Counted from the first letter of the stretch, positions 28,320-38,249 are shown. The stretch is 64,000 bases of DNA from Nocardioides phosphati (GCF_014646375.1 NZ_BMNI01000002.1:62001-126000); one strand, 5' to 3'. Made by a program: numbers and translations. The notes: generated by a model from the letters alone, not told the origin.

Positions 28320-29057
28320 GTGTCCGGTCTTCAGCTGCGTCCCGTCTCGGCCCGCTCCGCGGTGCTGACGACGCTGCTCGCGCTGCACCCGCCGCGGCAG
28401 ACGGCCGCCCAGCTCGTCGCCGGGCTGGAGTTCCTCGGCTTCACCGAGACGGCCACGCGGGCTGCGCTCTCGCGCATGGTCACGCGCGGCGACCTGCTGC
28501 GCGACGGCGACACGTCGTACACGTTGAGCGAACGGCTGCTCGAGCGCCAGCGCCAGGTCGATGCCGTCCACCACCCCGAGACACGCGCCTGGCACGGCAC
28601 GTGGGAGATGGCGATCGTGACCACCACGGGTCGCAGCGCCGCCGACCGGGCTGCGCTGCGCGCGCAGCTGCAGGCGCTCCGCGTCGCCGAGCTGCGCGAG
28701 GGCGTATGGACCCGGCCGGCCAACCTGCGTCGCGGCTGGCCCGAGGAGCTCACCGCGATCTCGGAGTGCTTCGAGTCGCGCCCGCTGGGCGATGCGGCCG
28801 CACTGGCTGCCCGGCTCTGGGACCTCGAGGGCTGGGCGACCCACGGCCGCCTCCTGCTCGACGCCCTCCCCCGGACCAGCACGCCCGCCGACCGGTTCAC
28901 CGTGGTGGCGGCCATGGTGCGTCACCTGCAGTCCGACCCGCTGCTCCCCGCGGAGCTCTCCCCCACCGGCTGGCCCGGCGAGCAGCTCCGCGCGGCGTAC
29001 GACGAGTACCGGGCAGAGACGTGGGGCCAGGGCCCTGGAGCACAGCCGAACGGCTGA
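28320..29057 (+). CDS. PaaX family transcriptional regulator
   Basis: The 245-residue protein has a PaaX-type N-terminal winged helix (about 5-80, SAVLTTLLALHPPRQTAAQLVAGLEFLGFTETATRAALSRMVTRGDLLRDGDTSYTLSE, which includes the family's A-x-R-x-A-L-S-R-M recognition helix) followed by the PaaX central and C-terminal domains (WHGTWEMAIVTTT...). PaaX proteins repress acyl-CoA catabolic genes and respond to CoA thioesters. The start is a GTG at 28320. It is divergent from the enoyl-CoA hydratase/SDR unit, with a symmetric operator between them, so it very likely controls that unit and itself. Confidence 0.87.
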   Translation: MSGLQLRPVSARSAVLTTLLALHPPRQTAAQLVAGLEFLGFTETATRAALSRMVTRGDLLRDGDTSYTLSERLLERQRQVDAVHHPETRAWHGTWEMAIVTTTGRSAADRAALRAQLQALRVAELREGVWTRPANLRRGWPEELTAISECFESRPLGDAAALAARLWDLEGWATHGRLLLDALPRTSTPADRFTVVAAMVRHLQSDPLLPAELSPTGWPGEQLRAAYDEYRAETWGQGPGAQPNG

Positions 29058-29128
29058 CCACTTCGGTCCGGAGAAATGGACATTCGGCGGACTCCGTCAT
29101 GAACCGCCGACACGTACGTTCCCATGCC

Positions 29129-30094
29129 ATGAAGCGCTCCACCGCCCTCATCGCCGCCCTGCCGCTCACGCTCGGCGTGCTGCTGCCCGCGCCGGCCCAG
29201 GCGGCAGCGACCACCACCGTCTCGGCCGCCGTCTCCGACGCGTCGGTGACCCTCGGCGACACCTCGGTCGTCTCCGGCTCGGTCTCCGGACCGGCCGGAC
29301 GCACCGTGCGCCTGCAGGTGCAGACGGCCTCCGGCTGGCGCACGCTGCGCTCCACGACGACCTCGAGCACCCAGACCTACCGCCTCGTCGCACCGTCGGC
29401 CTGGCTCGGCGGCCACACGCTCCGCGTGCAGGCGCCGGAGACCACCGATGCCACCGCGGGCGCCTCGTCGTCCCGCTCGTTCTCGGTCCGTCCCACGTGG
29501 AGCCCCGCCGGCACGGCCTCGGACTGGCGCTGGATCGCCAGCGCGCACCCGCGCTACAACCCGTGTCAGCCGATCATCTGGCGCTTCAACCAGAACGGCG
29601 GCTACAGCTCGTCGCTCAACGACCTCAAGGTCGCCTTCCACCGGCTCTCGCAGGCCACCGGCATGACCTTCACGTACGGCGGCACCACCAGCGTCACCCC
29701 GCGGCCCGGCAACTACGACAGCCGCGCCACGATCACCGTCGGCTTCAACACCCCGTCGCAGGTCGGCTCCCTCAGCGGGTCGGTCGCCGGCCAGGGCGGC
29801 GGCGGCTGGGCCACCCACGACGGCTACGCCGAGATGGTGCACGGCACCCTCACCCTCGACCGCACCGAGCGGCTGCCGGCCGGCTTCACCAGCTCCGGCG
29901 GCGCCACCTGGGGCCAGATCATGGAGCACGAGATCGGCCACACCCTCGGCCTCGGGCACGCGTCCGGCAGCAACCAGCTCATGTACGGCGTGGCGTCGAG
30001 CCCCAACCACCGCTTCGGCGCCGGCGACCTCAGCGGCCTGCGCGCGGTCGGCCTGCAGGCCGGCTGCATCCCGAACACCGCGCGCCGGGTCTGA
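29129..30094 (+). CDS. Secreted matrixin-like zinc metalloprotease
   Basis: The 321-residue protein has a cleavable signal peptide (MKRST...PAPAQA, cleavage near 25) and an immunoglobulin-like beta domain (about 27-115, VTLGDTSVVSGSVSGPAGRTVRLQ). The catalytic domain carries the zinc motif HEIGHTLGLGH, with LMYG as the Met-turn downstream. RYNPCQPIIWRFN and the final GCIPN cysteine may form a disulfide. The ATG at 29129 is preferred over 29099 because it places the signal peptide at the N-terminus. Its substrate is unknown. Confidence 0.88.
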   Translation: MKRSTALIAALPLTLGVLLPAPAQAAATTTVSAAVSDASVTLGDTSVVSGSVSGPAGRTVRLQVQTASGWRTLRSTTTSSTQTYRLVAPSAWLGGHTLRVQAPETTDATAGASSSRSFSVRPTWSPAGTASDWRWIASAHPRYNPCQPIIWRFNQNGGYSSSLNDLKVAFHRLSQATGMTFTYGGTTSVTPRPGNYDSRATITVGFNTPSQVGSLSGSVAGQGGGGWATHDGYAEMVHGTLTLDRTERLPAGFTSSGGATWGQIMEHEIGHTLGLGHASGSNQLMYGVASSPNHRFGAGDLSGLRAVGLQAGCIPNTARRV

Positions 30095-30110
30095 ACGGCG
30101 GCGGCCGGGT

Positions 30111-30881
30111 CTAGCGGACCGGGTGGCCCGCCTTGCTGAGCGCCATCTTCACATCACCGATGCGCAGGTCGCCGAAGTGGAAGACACTCGCCGCCAGCAC
30201 GGCGTCGGCGCCCGCGTCGACGGCCGGGGCGAAGTGCTCGACCGCGCCCGCGCCACCCGAGGCGATCACCGGGATGTCGACGGCAGCGCGCACCATGCGG
30301 ATCAGCTCGAGGTCGAAGCCGTCGCGGGTGCCGTCGGCGTCCATCGAGTTGAGCAGGATCTCGCCGGCGCCGAGCTCGGCGGCCTGGACGGCCCACGCGA
30401 CGGCGTCGATGCCGGTCGAGGTGCGGCCACCGTGGGTGGTCACCTCGAAGCCGGAGTCGGTGCGCACGTCGCCCTGCACGCGGCGCGCGTCGACCGAGAG
30501 GACGAGCACCTGGTTGCCGAACCGGTCGGCGATCTCCGCGAGCAGCGCCGGGCGCATGATCGCGGCGGTGTTGACGCCGACCTTGTCGGCGCCGGCACGC
30601 AGCAGGCGGTCGACGTCCTCCACCGCGCGTACGCCGCCACCGACGGTCAGCGGGATGAAGACCTCCTCGGCGACCTTGGAGACGACCTCCATGGTGGTCG
30701 CGCGGGCGTCGCTCGACGCGGAGATGTCGAGGAAGGTGAGCTCGTCGGCACCCTCGGCGTCGTAGGTGCGCGCAAGCTCGACCGGGTCACCGGCGTCGCG
30801 CAGATCCTTGAAGTTGATGCCCTTGACCACCCGGCCGCCGTCGACGTCGAGGCACGGGATGACGCGGACGGCGAGGCTCAC
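30111..30881 (-). CDS. hisF: Imidazole glycerol phosphate synthase cyclase subunit
   Basis: The 256-residue TIM barrel makes imidazole glycerol phosphate and AICAR with ammonia from HisH. The catalytic Asp residues are in [11 protein letters not shown] and [17 protein letters not shown] and [13 protein letters not shown] are the phosphate loops. The GTG at 30881 overlaps the priA stop by 4 bp. It is the last gene of this his block. hisI is about 9.4 kb away. Confidence 0.96.
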   Translation of the reverse strand: MSLAVRVIPCLDVDGGRVVKGINFKDLRDAGDPVELARTYDAEGADELTFLDISASSDARATTMEVVSKVAEEVFIPLTVGGGVRAVEDVDRLLRAGADKVGVNTAAIMRPALLAEIADRFGNQVLVLSVDARRVQGDVRTDSGFEVTTHGGRTSTGIDAVAWAVQAAELGAGEILLNSMDADGTRDGFDLELIRMVRAAVDIPVIASGGAGAVEHFAPAVDAGADAVLAASVFHFGDLRIGDVKMALSKAGHPVR

Positions 30882-31621
30882 AGGGTGCCCTTGGTGAGGG
30901 CGAGCGCGTCCTCGAGCGTGAACTGGCCGGTGTAGAGCGCGGTGCCGGCGATGGCGCCCTCGACGCCGATCTCGACCAGGCCCATCAGCGCGCGGATGTC
31001 GTCGAGCGTGGTGACGCCACCGGAGGCGACCAGCGGACGGTCGGTGCGCTCGGCGACGTCGCGCAGGAGCTGGAGGTTGGGGCCCTGCAGCATGCCGTCC
31101 TTGTTGACGTCGGTGACGACGTAGCGCGCACAGCCCTCGGCGTCGAGGCGGGCCAGCGTCTCCCACAGGTCGCCGCCGTCGCGGGTCCAGCCGCGGGCCG
31201 CGAGCGTGGTGCCGCGGACGTCGAGGCCGATGGCGACGCGGTCGCCCCAGGTCGCGATCGCCTTGGCGCACCACTCCGGCTTCTCGAGCGCGGCGGTGCC
31301 GATGTTGACGCGACGGCAGCCCGTGGCCATGGCGGCCTCGAGCGACTCGTCGTCGCGGATGCCACCGGACATCTCGACCTTGATGTCGAGGCGACCGACG
31401 ATCTCGGCCTGGAGCTCACGGTTCTGACCGGTGCCGAACGCGGCGTCGAGGTCGACGAGGTGGAGCCACTCGGCGCCGGCGTCCTGCCAGCGCAGCGCCG
31501 CCTCGATCGGGTCGCCGAAGACCTTCTCGGACCCGTCCACGCCCTGCACGAGCTGGACGGCCTGGCCGCCCTTGATGTCGACGGCGGGCAGCAGCTCGAG
31601 GTAGTCGCTCATGCCGCTCAT
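30878..31621 (-). CDS. priA: Phosphoribosyl isomerase (HisA/PriA type)
   Basis: The 247-residue barrel isomerises ProFAR in histidine synthesis. In actinobacteria the PriA form usually also serves the TrpF step of tryptophan synthesis. Motifs are [31 protein letters not shown] and [14 protein letters not shown]. No trpF gene is seen near trpCBA in this window, which fits a dual role. ATG 31621 gives an ATGA overlap with the upstream gene, as elsewhere in the operon. ATG 31612 (MSDYLELLP) is the alternative. Confidence 0.92.
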   Translation of the reverse strand: MSGMSDYLELLPAVDIKGGQAVQLVQGVDGSEKVFGDPIEAALRWQDAGAEWLHLVDLDAAFGTGQNRELQAEIVGRLDIKVEMSGGIRDDESLEAAMATGCRRVNIGTAALEKPEWCAKAIATWGDRVAIGLDVRGTTLAARGWTRDGGDLWETLARLDAEGCARYVVTDVNKDGMLQGPNLQLLRDVAERTDRPLVASGGVTTLDDIRALMGLVEIGVEGAIAGTALYTGQFTLEDALALTKGTL

Positions 31622-32286
31622 CCTAGGGAACGCGCGGCGGCGAGCAGGATCTCCGTCAGTTCGGTGGGACGCGTCAGGTGCGGCCAGTGGCTGGTCGGCA
31701 GCCAGCTCCAGCTCAGGTCGCTCATGCGGTCGACGACGCCGAATGCGCCCGGCCACCTCTCCCGCCACTCCCCCAGCGTCGCCTCGTCGAAGCCGGTGCC
31801 GATCACCAGCGCCGGCACGTCGTACGCGCGGGGATCGAGCGGCCACCCGTCGCGCACGACCCGGGCGGGGTAGGGCACCGCTGTCTGCTCGATCCACGCG
31901 CGCTGCTCGTCGGTGAGGTCGCGCTGCTCCTCCGGGGTGAGCTCCTCCCAGTCGAACGGGATCGAGTCCTCCGCCGGGTCATCGGTGGCCTCGATCGGCT
32001 GCGGGAGCGTATCGACGTAGACAACCCGCGCGACGCGGTCGGCATGGTCACCGCTCAGGGCGAGCACGTGCTTCGCCGCCGCGCTGCTGCCGACGAGCAC
32101 GACGGGACCGTCTGCTGCATCGATGGCTGCCCGCAGGGCCTCGAGGTGCTCGGCGAAGGTCGTGCCGGGCGCTGTCTCGAGAGTCGGCGCGACCACCGTG
32201 TGGCCGGCCTCCCGGAGTGGGCGTGCAACCGCGTCCCACGAGTCGCCGCCGAGCCAGAAGCCGTGCACCAGGACGAAGGTGGTCAT
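31618..32286 (-). CDS. Alpha/beta hydrolase
   Basis: The 222-residue protein starts [21 protein letters not shown], the oxyanion-hole HGF motif of alpha/beta hydrolases. The nucleophile elbow reads VGSSAAA instead of G-x-S-x-G. A catalytic His is plausible in SHWPHLTRP near the C-terminus. The fold is clear but the substrate is not. It lies between hisH and priA on the same strand, overlapping the priA start by 4 bp, so it is read with the histidine operon. It has no known role in that pathway. Confidence 0.85.
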   Translation of the reverse strand: MTTFVLVHGFWLGGDSWDAVARPLREAGHTVVAPTLETAPGTTFAEHLEALRAAIDAADGPVVLVGSSAAAKHVLALSGDHADRVARVVYVDTLPQPIEATDDPAEDSIPFDWEELTPEEQRDLTDEQRAWIEQTAVPYPARVVRDGWPLDPRAYDVPALVIGTGFDEATLGEWRERWPGAFGVVDRMSDLSWSWLPTSHWPHLTRPTELTEILLAAARSLG

Positions 32287-32326
32287 GGCCTCCACCTTGG
32301 CACGACCCACCGACAAGGCAGCAGGG

Positions 32327-32962
32327 TCAGAGGCTGGTGACCCAGTTGCGCAGCAGCTGTGCGCCCGCGTCGCCGGACTTCTCGGGGTGGAACTGGGTCG
32401 CGGACAGCGGACCGTTCTCCACGGCAGCCACGAAGCGGTCCCCGCCGTGCTCGGCCCAGGTGACCAGGGGCGCCGCGGTGCGGTCGTTGGTCTCGAGGGT
32501 CCAGTCGCGGACGCCGTACGAGTGGACGAAGTAGAAGCGCTCGCCCTCGATGCCCGCGAACAGGGAGCTGCCCGCGGCGACGTCGACGGTGTTCCAGCCC
32601 ATGTGCGGCACGACGGGAGCCTGGAGGCGCTCGACGACGCCGGGCCACTCGTCGCAGCCGTCGGTCTCGACGCCGTGCTCGACGCCGCGCTCGAAGAGGA
32701 TCTGCATGCCCACGCAGATGCCGAGCACCGGGCGGCCACCGGCGAGGCGACGGCCGATGATCCGCTCGCCCTTGATCGCGCGCAGGCCGGCCATGCACGC
32801 GGCGTACGCGCCGACGCCGGGCACCAGCAGGCCGTCGGCCTCGAGCGCGGTGTCGAAGTCGGAGGTCAGGGTGACCGCGGCGCCGGCGCGCTCCACAGCA
32901 CGCACGGCGGAGCGCAGGTTGCCGGACCCGTAGTCGAGGACGGCGACAGACGGCTGGCTCAT
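32327..32962 (-). CDS. hisH: Imidazole glycerol phosphate synthase glutaminase subunit
   Basis: The 211-residue class I glutamine amidotransferase supplies ammonia to HisF. The catalytic Cys is in [12 protein letters not shown] and the His-Glu pair in TQFHPEKSG. It starts with [13 protein letters not shown]. Length is normal. It sits 2 bp after hisB. Confidence 0.96.
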   Translation of the reverse strand: MSQPSVAVLDYGSGNLRSAVRAVERAGAAVTLTSDFDTALEADGLLVPGVGAYAACMAGLRAIKGERIIGRRLAGGRPVLGICVGMQILFERGVEHGVETDGCDEWPGVVERLQAPVVPHMGWNTVDVAAGSSLFAGIEGERFYFVHSYGVRDWTLETNDRTAAPLVTWAEHGGDRFVAAVENGPLSATQFHPEKSGDAGAQLLRNWVTSL

Positions 32963-32964
32963 CG

Positions 32965-33567
32965 TCAGATGACGCCCTTGGTCGAAGGGATGCCGGTCTC
33001 GCGCGGGTCGAGCGCGATCGCGTCGCGGAAGGCCCGCGCAAAGGCCTTGAACTGGGTCTCGACCAGGTGGTGCGGGTCGCGACCGGCGAGCACGCGGACG
33101 TGCAGCGCGATCTGCGCCTGGAAGGCGATCGTCTCGAAGACGTGGCGGGTCAGCGAGCCGACGTAGCCGTCGTTGCCGATCTGCACGTAGATCTGGCCCT
33201 CGGGCTCGCCGGTGCAGACGCAGTAGGGGCGACCGGAGATGTCGACGACGGCCTGGACCAGCGCCTCGTCGAGCGGGACGGTGGCGTCGCCGAAGCGGCG
33301 CGTGCCCTTCTTGTCGCCCATCGCCTCGGCCAGCGCCTGGCCGAGCACGATCGCGGTGTCCTCGACGGTGTGGTGGGCGTCGATGTGGGTGTCGCCGACC
33401 GTGTGGACGGTCAGGTCGACCAGCGAGTGCCGCGCGAACGAGTTGAGCATGTGGTCGTAGAAGCCCACACCCGTCGAGATCGACGCCTTGCCCGTGCCGT
33501 CGAGGTCGACCTCGACGTGGACCTTGGACTCCTTGGTCTCACGGGTGATCGTGGACGTGCGGCTCAT
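32965..33567 (-). CDS. hisB: Imidazoleglycerol-phosphate dehydratase
   Basis: The 200-residue monofunctional enzyme lacks the phosphatase domain of the enterobacterial HisB. Metal-binding clusters are seen in [26 protein letters not shown] and [25 protein letters not shown] precedes the ATG at good distance. It overlaps hisC by 4 bp. Confidence 0.97.
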   Translation of the reverse strand: MSRTSTITRETKESKVHVEVDLDGTGKASISTGVGFYDHMLNSFARHSLVDLTVHTVGDTHIDAHHTVEDTAIVLGQALAEAMGDKKGTRRFGDATVPLDEALVQAVVDISGRPYCVCTGEPEGQIYVQIGNDGYVGSLTRHVFETIAFQAQIALHVRVLAGRDPHHLVETQFKAFARAFRDAIALDPRETGIPSTKGVI

Positions 33568-34664
33568 GCGAGCTCCTCCATCGTGTGCAGCAGTGCAGTC
33601 TTGAAAGCGTTCATCTCGTCGGCCGTGCCGATCGACACGCGCAGCCAGCCGTCGGGCCCGGTCTCCCGGATCAGGACGCCCCGGTCGAGGAGCCCCTGCC
33701 AGACCGCGTGCCGGTCCTCGAAGGAGCCGAAGAACGCGTAGTTCGCGTCGCTGTCGGCGACCGTGAAGCCCTGCTCGCGGAGCCAGCCTACGGTTTCGTC
33801 GCGCTCCTTGCGGAGCTCGTCGACCTTGCCCAGCAGCTCGTCGGCGTGACGCAGGGCCGCGAGCGCGGTCGCCTGGGTGACCGCCGAGAGGTGGTACGGC
33901 AGGCGGACGACGCGGATCGCGTCGAGGATCGCGGGGTCCGCAGCGAGGTAGCCGAGGCGCAGGCCGGCGCCGGCGAACGCCTTCGACATCGTGCGGCTCA
34001 CGACGAGGTTGCGGTACGCCGGCAGCAGCTCGAGCGCGCTCGGGGTGCCCTCGCGGCGGAACTCGCCGTACGCCTCGTCGACGACCAGCAGGCCGCCGCT
34101 CGCCTCCGCCAGCGCCTCGCAGAGCACGCCGACGACCTCGGGCGGCAGGGCGGTGCCCGTCGGGTTGTTGGGGCTGGGCAGCAGCACGACGTGCGGCTTG
34201 ACCTCGGCGATCAGCTCGCGGGCGTGGTCCAGGTCGAGGGCGAAGTCGGCCTCGCGCTTGCCCTGCACCCAGGTGGTGTGGGTGTCGCGGGCGTACTCCG
34301 GATACATCGAGTACGTCGGGGCGAAGCTCAGCGCCGTGCGCCCCGGGCCACCGAAGGCCTGGAGCAGCTGGAGCATGACCTCGTTGGAGCCGTTGGCCGC
34401 CCAGATGTTGCGGGCCTCGAGCCCGTGGCCGCCGTCGGTGTTGAGGTACGCCGCGAGGCCCTCGCGCAGCGCGGTGAACTCACGGTCGGGGTAGCGGTTG
34501 AGCTCACGCGCGGCCTCACGCACCGCAGCAGCGATGTCGTCCAGGCATGCCTCGGAGGGCCCGTAGGGGTTCTCGTTGACGTTGAGCTGGACGGGCACGT
34601 CGAGCTGGGGCGCGCCGTACGGCTCGATGCCGGCCAGCTCGGGCCGGATCGGGGGGAAGCTCAT
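33564..34664 (-). CDS. hisC: Histidinol-phosphate aminotransferase
   Basis: The 366-residue fold-type I PLP enzyme has NENPYGPSE near the N-terminus, [17 protein letters not shown] and the PLP lysine in [17 protein letters not shown], with a C-terminal Arg in [12 protein letters not shown] binding the substrate phosphate or carboxylate. It starts at the base where hisD ends (1-bp overlap) and overlaps hisB by 4 bp. Confidence 0.96.
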   Translation of the reverse strand: MSFPPIRPELAGIEPYGAPQLDVPVQLNVNENPYGPSEACLDDIAAAVREAARELNRYPDREFTALREGLAAYLNTDGGHGLEARNIWAANGSNEVMLQLLQAFGGPGRTALSFAPTYSMYPEYARDTHTTWVQGKREADFALDLDHARELIAEVKPHVVLLPSPNNPTGTALPPEVVGVLCEALAEASGGLLVVDEAYGEFRREGTPSALELLPAYRNLVVSRTMSKAFAGAGLRLGYLAADPAILDAIRVVRLPYHLSAVTQATALAALRHADELLGKVDELRKERDETVGWLREQGFTVADSDANYAFFGSFEDRHAVWQGLLDRGVLIRETGPDGWLRVSIGTADEMNAFKTALLHTMEELA

Positions 34665-35965
34665 CAGGACTCCTGGAAGCGGACGCGCACCGCGGCAGCG
34701 TGACCCGGCAGGTCCTCGGCCTCGGCCAGGTTGACGACGTGGTCGGCGACCTCGGCGAGCGCAGCGCGGCTGTAGTCGATGACGTGCACGGCCTTGAGGA
34801 AGGAGCGCACGGACAGGCCGGAGCTGTGACAGGCGCAGCCGGCCGTCGGCAGGACGTGGTTGGAGCCCGCGCAGTAGTCGCCGAGTGAGACCGGCGCGTG
34901 GTTGCCGACGAAGATCGCCCCCGCGTTGGTGACGCGGGCGGCCCAGGCAGCGGCGTCCTCGGTCTGGATCTCGAGGTGCTCGGCGGCGTAGGCGTCGACC
35001 ACGGCCAGCCCCTGCTCGAGGCCGTCGACCAGGACGATCGCGGACTGCTCACCCCCGAGCGCGGTGGTGATGCGCTCCTGGTGCTTGGTCGCGGCGACCT
35101 GCGCCTCGAGCTCGGTCTCGACCGCGGCGGCCAGCGCCTCGCTCGGGGTGACGAGCACGGAGGAGGCGAGCGGGTCGTGCTCGGCCTGGGAGATCAGGTC
35201 CGCAGCGACGTACGACGCCACGGCGCTGTCGTCGGCCAGGATCGCGATCTCGGTCGGGCCGGCCTCGGAGTCGATGCCGACCTGGCCCTTGAGGAGGCGC
35301 TTGGCGGAGACGACGTAGATGTTGCCGGGGCCGGTCACGAGGTCGACCTTGCGGCACTCCCCCGCGCCGTACGCGTACATGGCGATCGCCTGGGCGCCGC
35401 CGACCGCGTAGACCTCGTCGATGCCGAGGAGCGCGCAGGCGGCGAGGATCGTCGGGTGCGGCAGGCCGCCGAAGTCCTTCTGCGGCGTGGACGTGAGCGC
35501 GATCGACTTCACGCCCGCGACCTGGGCGGGCACGACGTTCATGATCACGCTGGAGACCAGCGGAGCCAGGCCGCCGGGCACGTAGAGGCCCACGCGGTTG
35601 ACCGGGACGAGGCGGTGGGTGACGGTCGCGCCCGCGCCGAGCTCGGTCGTGACGTCGTGCTCCATCTCCGCCTCGCACGTGATCCGCAGGCGCCGGATCG
35701 ACTCCTCGAGGCCGGCGCGGACGTCGGGGTCGAGCTGCTCGAGGGCGCGCGTCAGCGCCTCGACGGGCACGCGCACGTCGGTCTGCTCCACGCCGTCGAA
35801 CTTCCGCGAGTACTCCACGATCGCCTCGACGCCGCGGTCGCGGACGTCCTCGCAGATCGGGCGGACGATCTCGACCGCATGCTCCACGTCGAAGGCAGCG
35901 CGCGGCACGGCGCGGCTGTAGTCGGCGAGCGGGTCAGAACCCCGGAGGTCGATGCGGCGGATCAT
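34664..35965 (-). CDS. hisD: Histidinol dehydrogenase
   Basis: The 433-residue zinc enzyme carries out the final two oxidations to histidine. Motifs are [47 protein letters not shown] and the metal-binding His in [18 protein letters not shown]. First gene of the his operon. The ATG is 6 nt past a TAGACT box and has no ribosome site, so it may be leaderless. Confidence 0.96.
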   Translation of the reverse strand: MIRRIDLRGSDPLADYSRAVPRAAFDVEHAVEIVRPICEDVRDRGVEAIVEYSRKFDGVEQTDVRVPVEALTRALEQLDPDVRAGLEESIRRLRITCEAEMEHDVTTELGAGATVTHRLVPVNRVGLYVPGGLAPLVSSVIMNVVPAQVAGVKSIALTSTPQKDFGGLPHPTILAACALLGIDEVYAVGGAQAIAMYAYGAGECRKVDLVTGPGNIYVVSAKRLLKGQVGIDSEAGPTEIAILADDSAVASYVAADLISQAEHDPLASSVLVTPSEALAAAVETELEAQVAATKHQERITTALGGEQSAIVLVDGLEQGLAVVDAYAAEHLEIQTEDAAAWAARVTNAGAIFVGNHAPVSLGDYCAGSNHVLPTAGCACHSSGLSVRSFLKAVHVIDYSRAALAEVADHVVNLAEAEDLPGHAAAVRVRFQES

Positions 35966-35971
35966 GGGCCA

Positions 35972-35981
35972 AGTCTAGGGT
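35972..35981. promoter_or_regulatory. Overlapping divergent -10 elements (hisD and LON-domain gene)
   Basis: TAGACT on the minus strand (35977-35972) ends 6 nt before the hisD ATG. TAGGGT on the plus strand (35976-35981) ends 7 nt before the LON-domain ATG. The two hexamers share two bases, so RNA polymerase cannot sit on both at once. Both transcripts would be leaderless. Confidence 0.5.
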
Positions 35982-35988
35982 GTCTCGC

Positions 35989-36690
35989 ATGTCCCGGACG
36001 CTGCCGTTGTTCCCGCTGAACACCGTCGTCTTCCCGGGCATGACGGTGCCGCTCCACGTCTTCGAGGAGCGCTACCGCACCCTCGTCGAGGAGCTGCTCG
36101 CCGAACCCGACCCCGCGCAGCGGATCTTCGGCACCGTCGCGATCCGCGAGGGCTTCGAGGTCAGCGAGCCGTTCGGCCCCGCCGGCAGCGACCAGACCCA
36201 CGGCGGCCAGTCGCTCTTCCGCGTCGGCTGCGTGCTCCAGCTGACCGAGGCCGAGCGCAACGACGACGGGACCTTCGAGATCGTCGTCGTCGGCCGCGGC
36301 CGGCTCCGGCTCTCCGGCGTGCTCACCCACGCGGCGTACCCGTCGGGCGAGGTGGAGCTCCTCGGCGACGACCACGACGCCGTGACCGCGCCCGAGCTGG
36401 TGGAGCGGGCGCGCAGCCTCTTCGAGCGCTACCGGCTCCAGCTCTCGCAGCTGCACGGCGAGGACGTGCTGACCGGCGTGCTGCCGCAGGACCCGGCGTA
36501 CCTGTCGTGGACGCTGGCGGCGATCACGCTGCTGCCCCTGCCCGACCGGCAGTCGCTGCTCGAGGCCGACGACACCCACCTCCGCCTGGCGATGCTGACC
36601 CGCATGCTGCGCGACGAGATGCGGGCGATGGACGTCGTGCCGTCGCTGCCCGCCGTCGACGTCGCCCGCACGGGCTGGTCGCCGAACTAG
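35989..36690 (+). CDS. LON peptidase substrate-binding-domain protein
   Basis: The 233-residue protein consists of the LON N-terminal substrate-binding domain only (RTLPLFPLNTVVFPGMTVPLHVFEERYRTLVEELL at the start) with an alpha-helical C-terminal bundle. There is no AAA ATPase or protease part. Stand-alone LON-domain proteins are common, and their role is not established. The ATG at 35989 is preferred over an in-frame GTG 9 bp earlier because a TANNNT box lies exactly 7 nt before it. It is divergent from hisD. Confidence 0.87.
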   Translation: MSRTLPLFPLNTVVFPGMTVPLHVFEERYRTLVEELLAEPDPAQRIFGTVAIREGFEVSEPFGPAGSDQTHGGQSLFRVGCVLQLTEAERNDDGTFEIVVVGRGRLRLSGVLTHAAYPSGEVELLGDDHDAVTAPELVERARSLFERYRLQLSQLHGEDVLTGVLPQDPAYLSWTLAAITLLPLPDRQSLLEADDTHLRLAMLTRMLRDEMRAMDVVPSLPAVDVARTGWSPN

Positions 36691-36702
36691 GCGACCAGCC
36701 CG
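36671..36702. terminator. Bidirectional terminator
   Basis: Perfect 13-bp arms (CGGGCTGGTCGCC at 36671-36683, GGCGACCAGCCCG at 36690-36702) surround a 6-nt loop, and the TAG stop of the LON-domain gene lies across the loop. The convergent DUF3352 gene ends 12 bp further on. Confidence 0.75.
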
Positions 36703-36713
36703 CGCGGCGTGGG

Positions 36714-38249
36714 TCAGTCGGTGGCGACCTTCGCCAGGACGTGGGCCTCGTCGCCGTCCTTCCACGACGAGACACCGATGCCGCTCAGCGGCGCGACGTT
36801 GTCGCGGACGTCCTTCGGCGCGTCGAACTGCTTGAACAGGTCGTCCAGCCAGTCGTGGGCGTCGAAGTCGAGGAAGAAGCTGCCGACGGAGTCGTCGGCG
36901 TTGGGCAGCAGCTTCTTGAACGTCGCGGTGTCACCCAGGCCGTGCTCGTCCGCCAGCTTGTCGGCGTACTTCGGGTTCACGCTGATGATCTCGTAGTCAC
37001 CGCTCTTCTTGCTGACGAGGAAGCCGCGCGGCATCCCCTGCGCACCGAAGGTGTCGCGCAGCTTCTCGACGACCTTCTCGATCTTGTCGGGGTCACCCTT
37101 GATCTTGATGCCGACGGGGATCGCGGTCGGGTCCTCCTGCTGCATCGCCTCGTCGTCGAAGGCGGAGTCGACCGAGACGGAGAGCCCCTTGCCGAGCAGG
37201 GTCTCGATGTCGTCGAAGTCGAGGCCGGTCTGCTGGGTGAGCATGGCCTCGGCCTGCTCGAGGCTCATGCCCACCTCGTCCTCGAGCGCGTGGCCGACGG
37301 ACTTCTCGACCCTGGCACGCCAGCCCTCCGGCAGGCCGATGGTGAGCGCGGCGACCGTCGACTTGGGCAGCGAGGAGACGATGTCACCCGAGGTCACGGT
37401 CGACCCCTTCGCCTTGCTGGCCACCTCGATCTCGAGGCCGCCGTCGCGGAAGCGACCGACCAGACCGGCGCCGGTGAACTTCTTCGCTTCCTTCATGACC
37501 TCGTCCGGGAGCTTCATGCCCGAGTCGGACGTGATGAAGCCGAGCGCACGCTCGTAGCCGAGCGTGGAGCCGTAGCCGGTGACGATGCCCGGGTCGCCGG
37601 CCGCGTCGGTCCACGTGGAGAAGGCGTCGTCGTCCGCCAGCGTGCCCTTCTTCGCTGCCTTCACCGCTGCCTCGGCTTTGCCGGCGCCGTCGGCGAGGAC
37701 GAGCCAGTCACCGTTGAACGCCGAGCTGGTCGTGTCGTCGCCGCCCTGCTCCAGACACTTCACGAGCGACGGGACGGCCTTCGCGGCCTTCGCGTGGTCG
37801 GTGGTCTGCAGGACGATGACGGGCGTCGGGCTCTCGCCCTCGCCGGCGTCGAGGGCAGCCAGCGCGACACGGTCCCCGAGCCACGGCTTGACGTCCTTGT
37901 CGTAGTCCTCGAGGCCGCCACAGCCCGGACCGTCGCCCTTGAGCTTGTCGAAGACCTGCTTGCGGAGGTCGTCCTTGCCGCCGAGCTTGATCTCGTCGGC
38001 GATCGCCGGGAACTTCTTCAGCGTCGAGCGCGCGGCGAGCAGCTGCTCGCCGTTGGGGCTCAGGTCGAGCGAGACGTAGCCGAGCAGGCCCTTCGCCGGA
38101 AGGGCCTGGGCCGGCTGGTCGCCCTGGCCGAAGTACGCCTGGTAGCCCCAGACGCCGCCACCCACGGCAGCAACAGCGAGTACGGCGCCACCCGCGGCGA
38201 GCGCGAGCCCCTTGCGGCTCTTGGCGGGCTGGGCAGGAAGGTCGGTCAT
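36714..38249 (-). CDS. DUF3352 membrane-anchored protein
   Basis: The 511-residue protein has a short cytoplasmic N-terminus, one membrane segment (about 14-36, LALAAGGAVLAVAAVGGGVWGY) and a large extracellular domain. The pattern ALPAKGLLGYVSLDLSPNGEQLLAA with FPAIADEI matches DUF3352. Repeated motifs such as VALAALDAGEGESPTPVIVLQ and LVLADGAGKAEA suggest a duplicated alpha/beta repeat. Two cysteines (GPGCGG, LVKCLEQ) may be bridged. Function unknown. It looks like a single-gene unit ending at a bidirectional hairpin. Confidence 0.85.
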   Translation of the reverse strand: MTDLPAQPAKSRKGLALAAGGAVLAVAAVGGGVWGYQAYFGQGDQPAQALPAKGLLGYVSLDLSPNGEQLLAARSTLKKFPAIADEIKLGGKDDLRKQVFDKLKGDGPGCGGLEDYDKDVKPWLGDRVALAALDAGEGESPTPVIVLQTTDHAKAAKAVPSLVKCLEQGGDDTTSSAFNGDWLVLADGAGKAEAAVKAAKKGTLADDDAFSTWTDAAGDPGIVTGYGSTLGYERALGFITSDSGMKLPDEVMKEAKKFTGAGLVGRFRDGGLEIEVASKAKGSTVTSGDIVSSLPKSTVAALTIGLPEGWRARVEKSVGHALEDEVGMSLEQAEAMLTQQTGLDFDDIETLLGKGLSVSVDSAFDDEAMQQEDPTAIPVGIKIKGDPDKIEKVVEKLRDTFGAQGMPRGFLVSKKSGDYEIISVNPKYADKLADEHGLGDTATFKKLLPNADDSVGSFFLDFDAHDWLDDLFKQFDAPKDVRDNVAPLSGIGVSSWKDGDEAHVLAKVATD

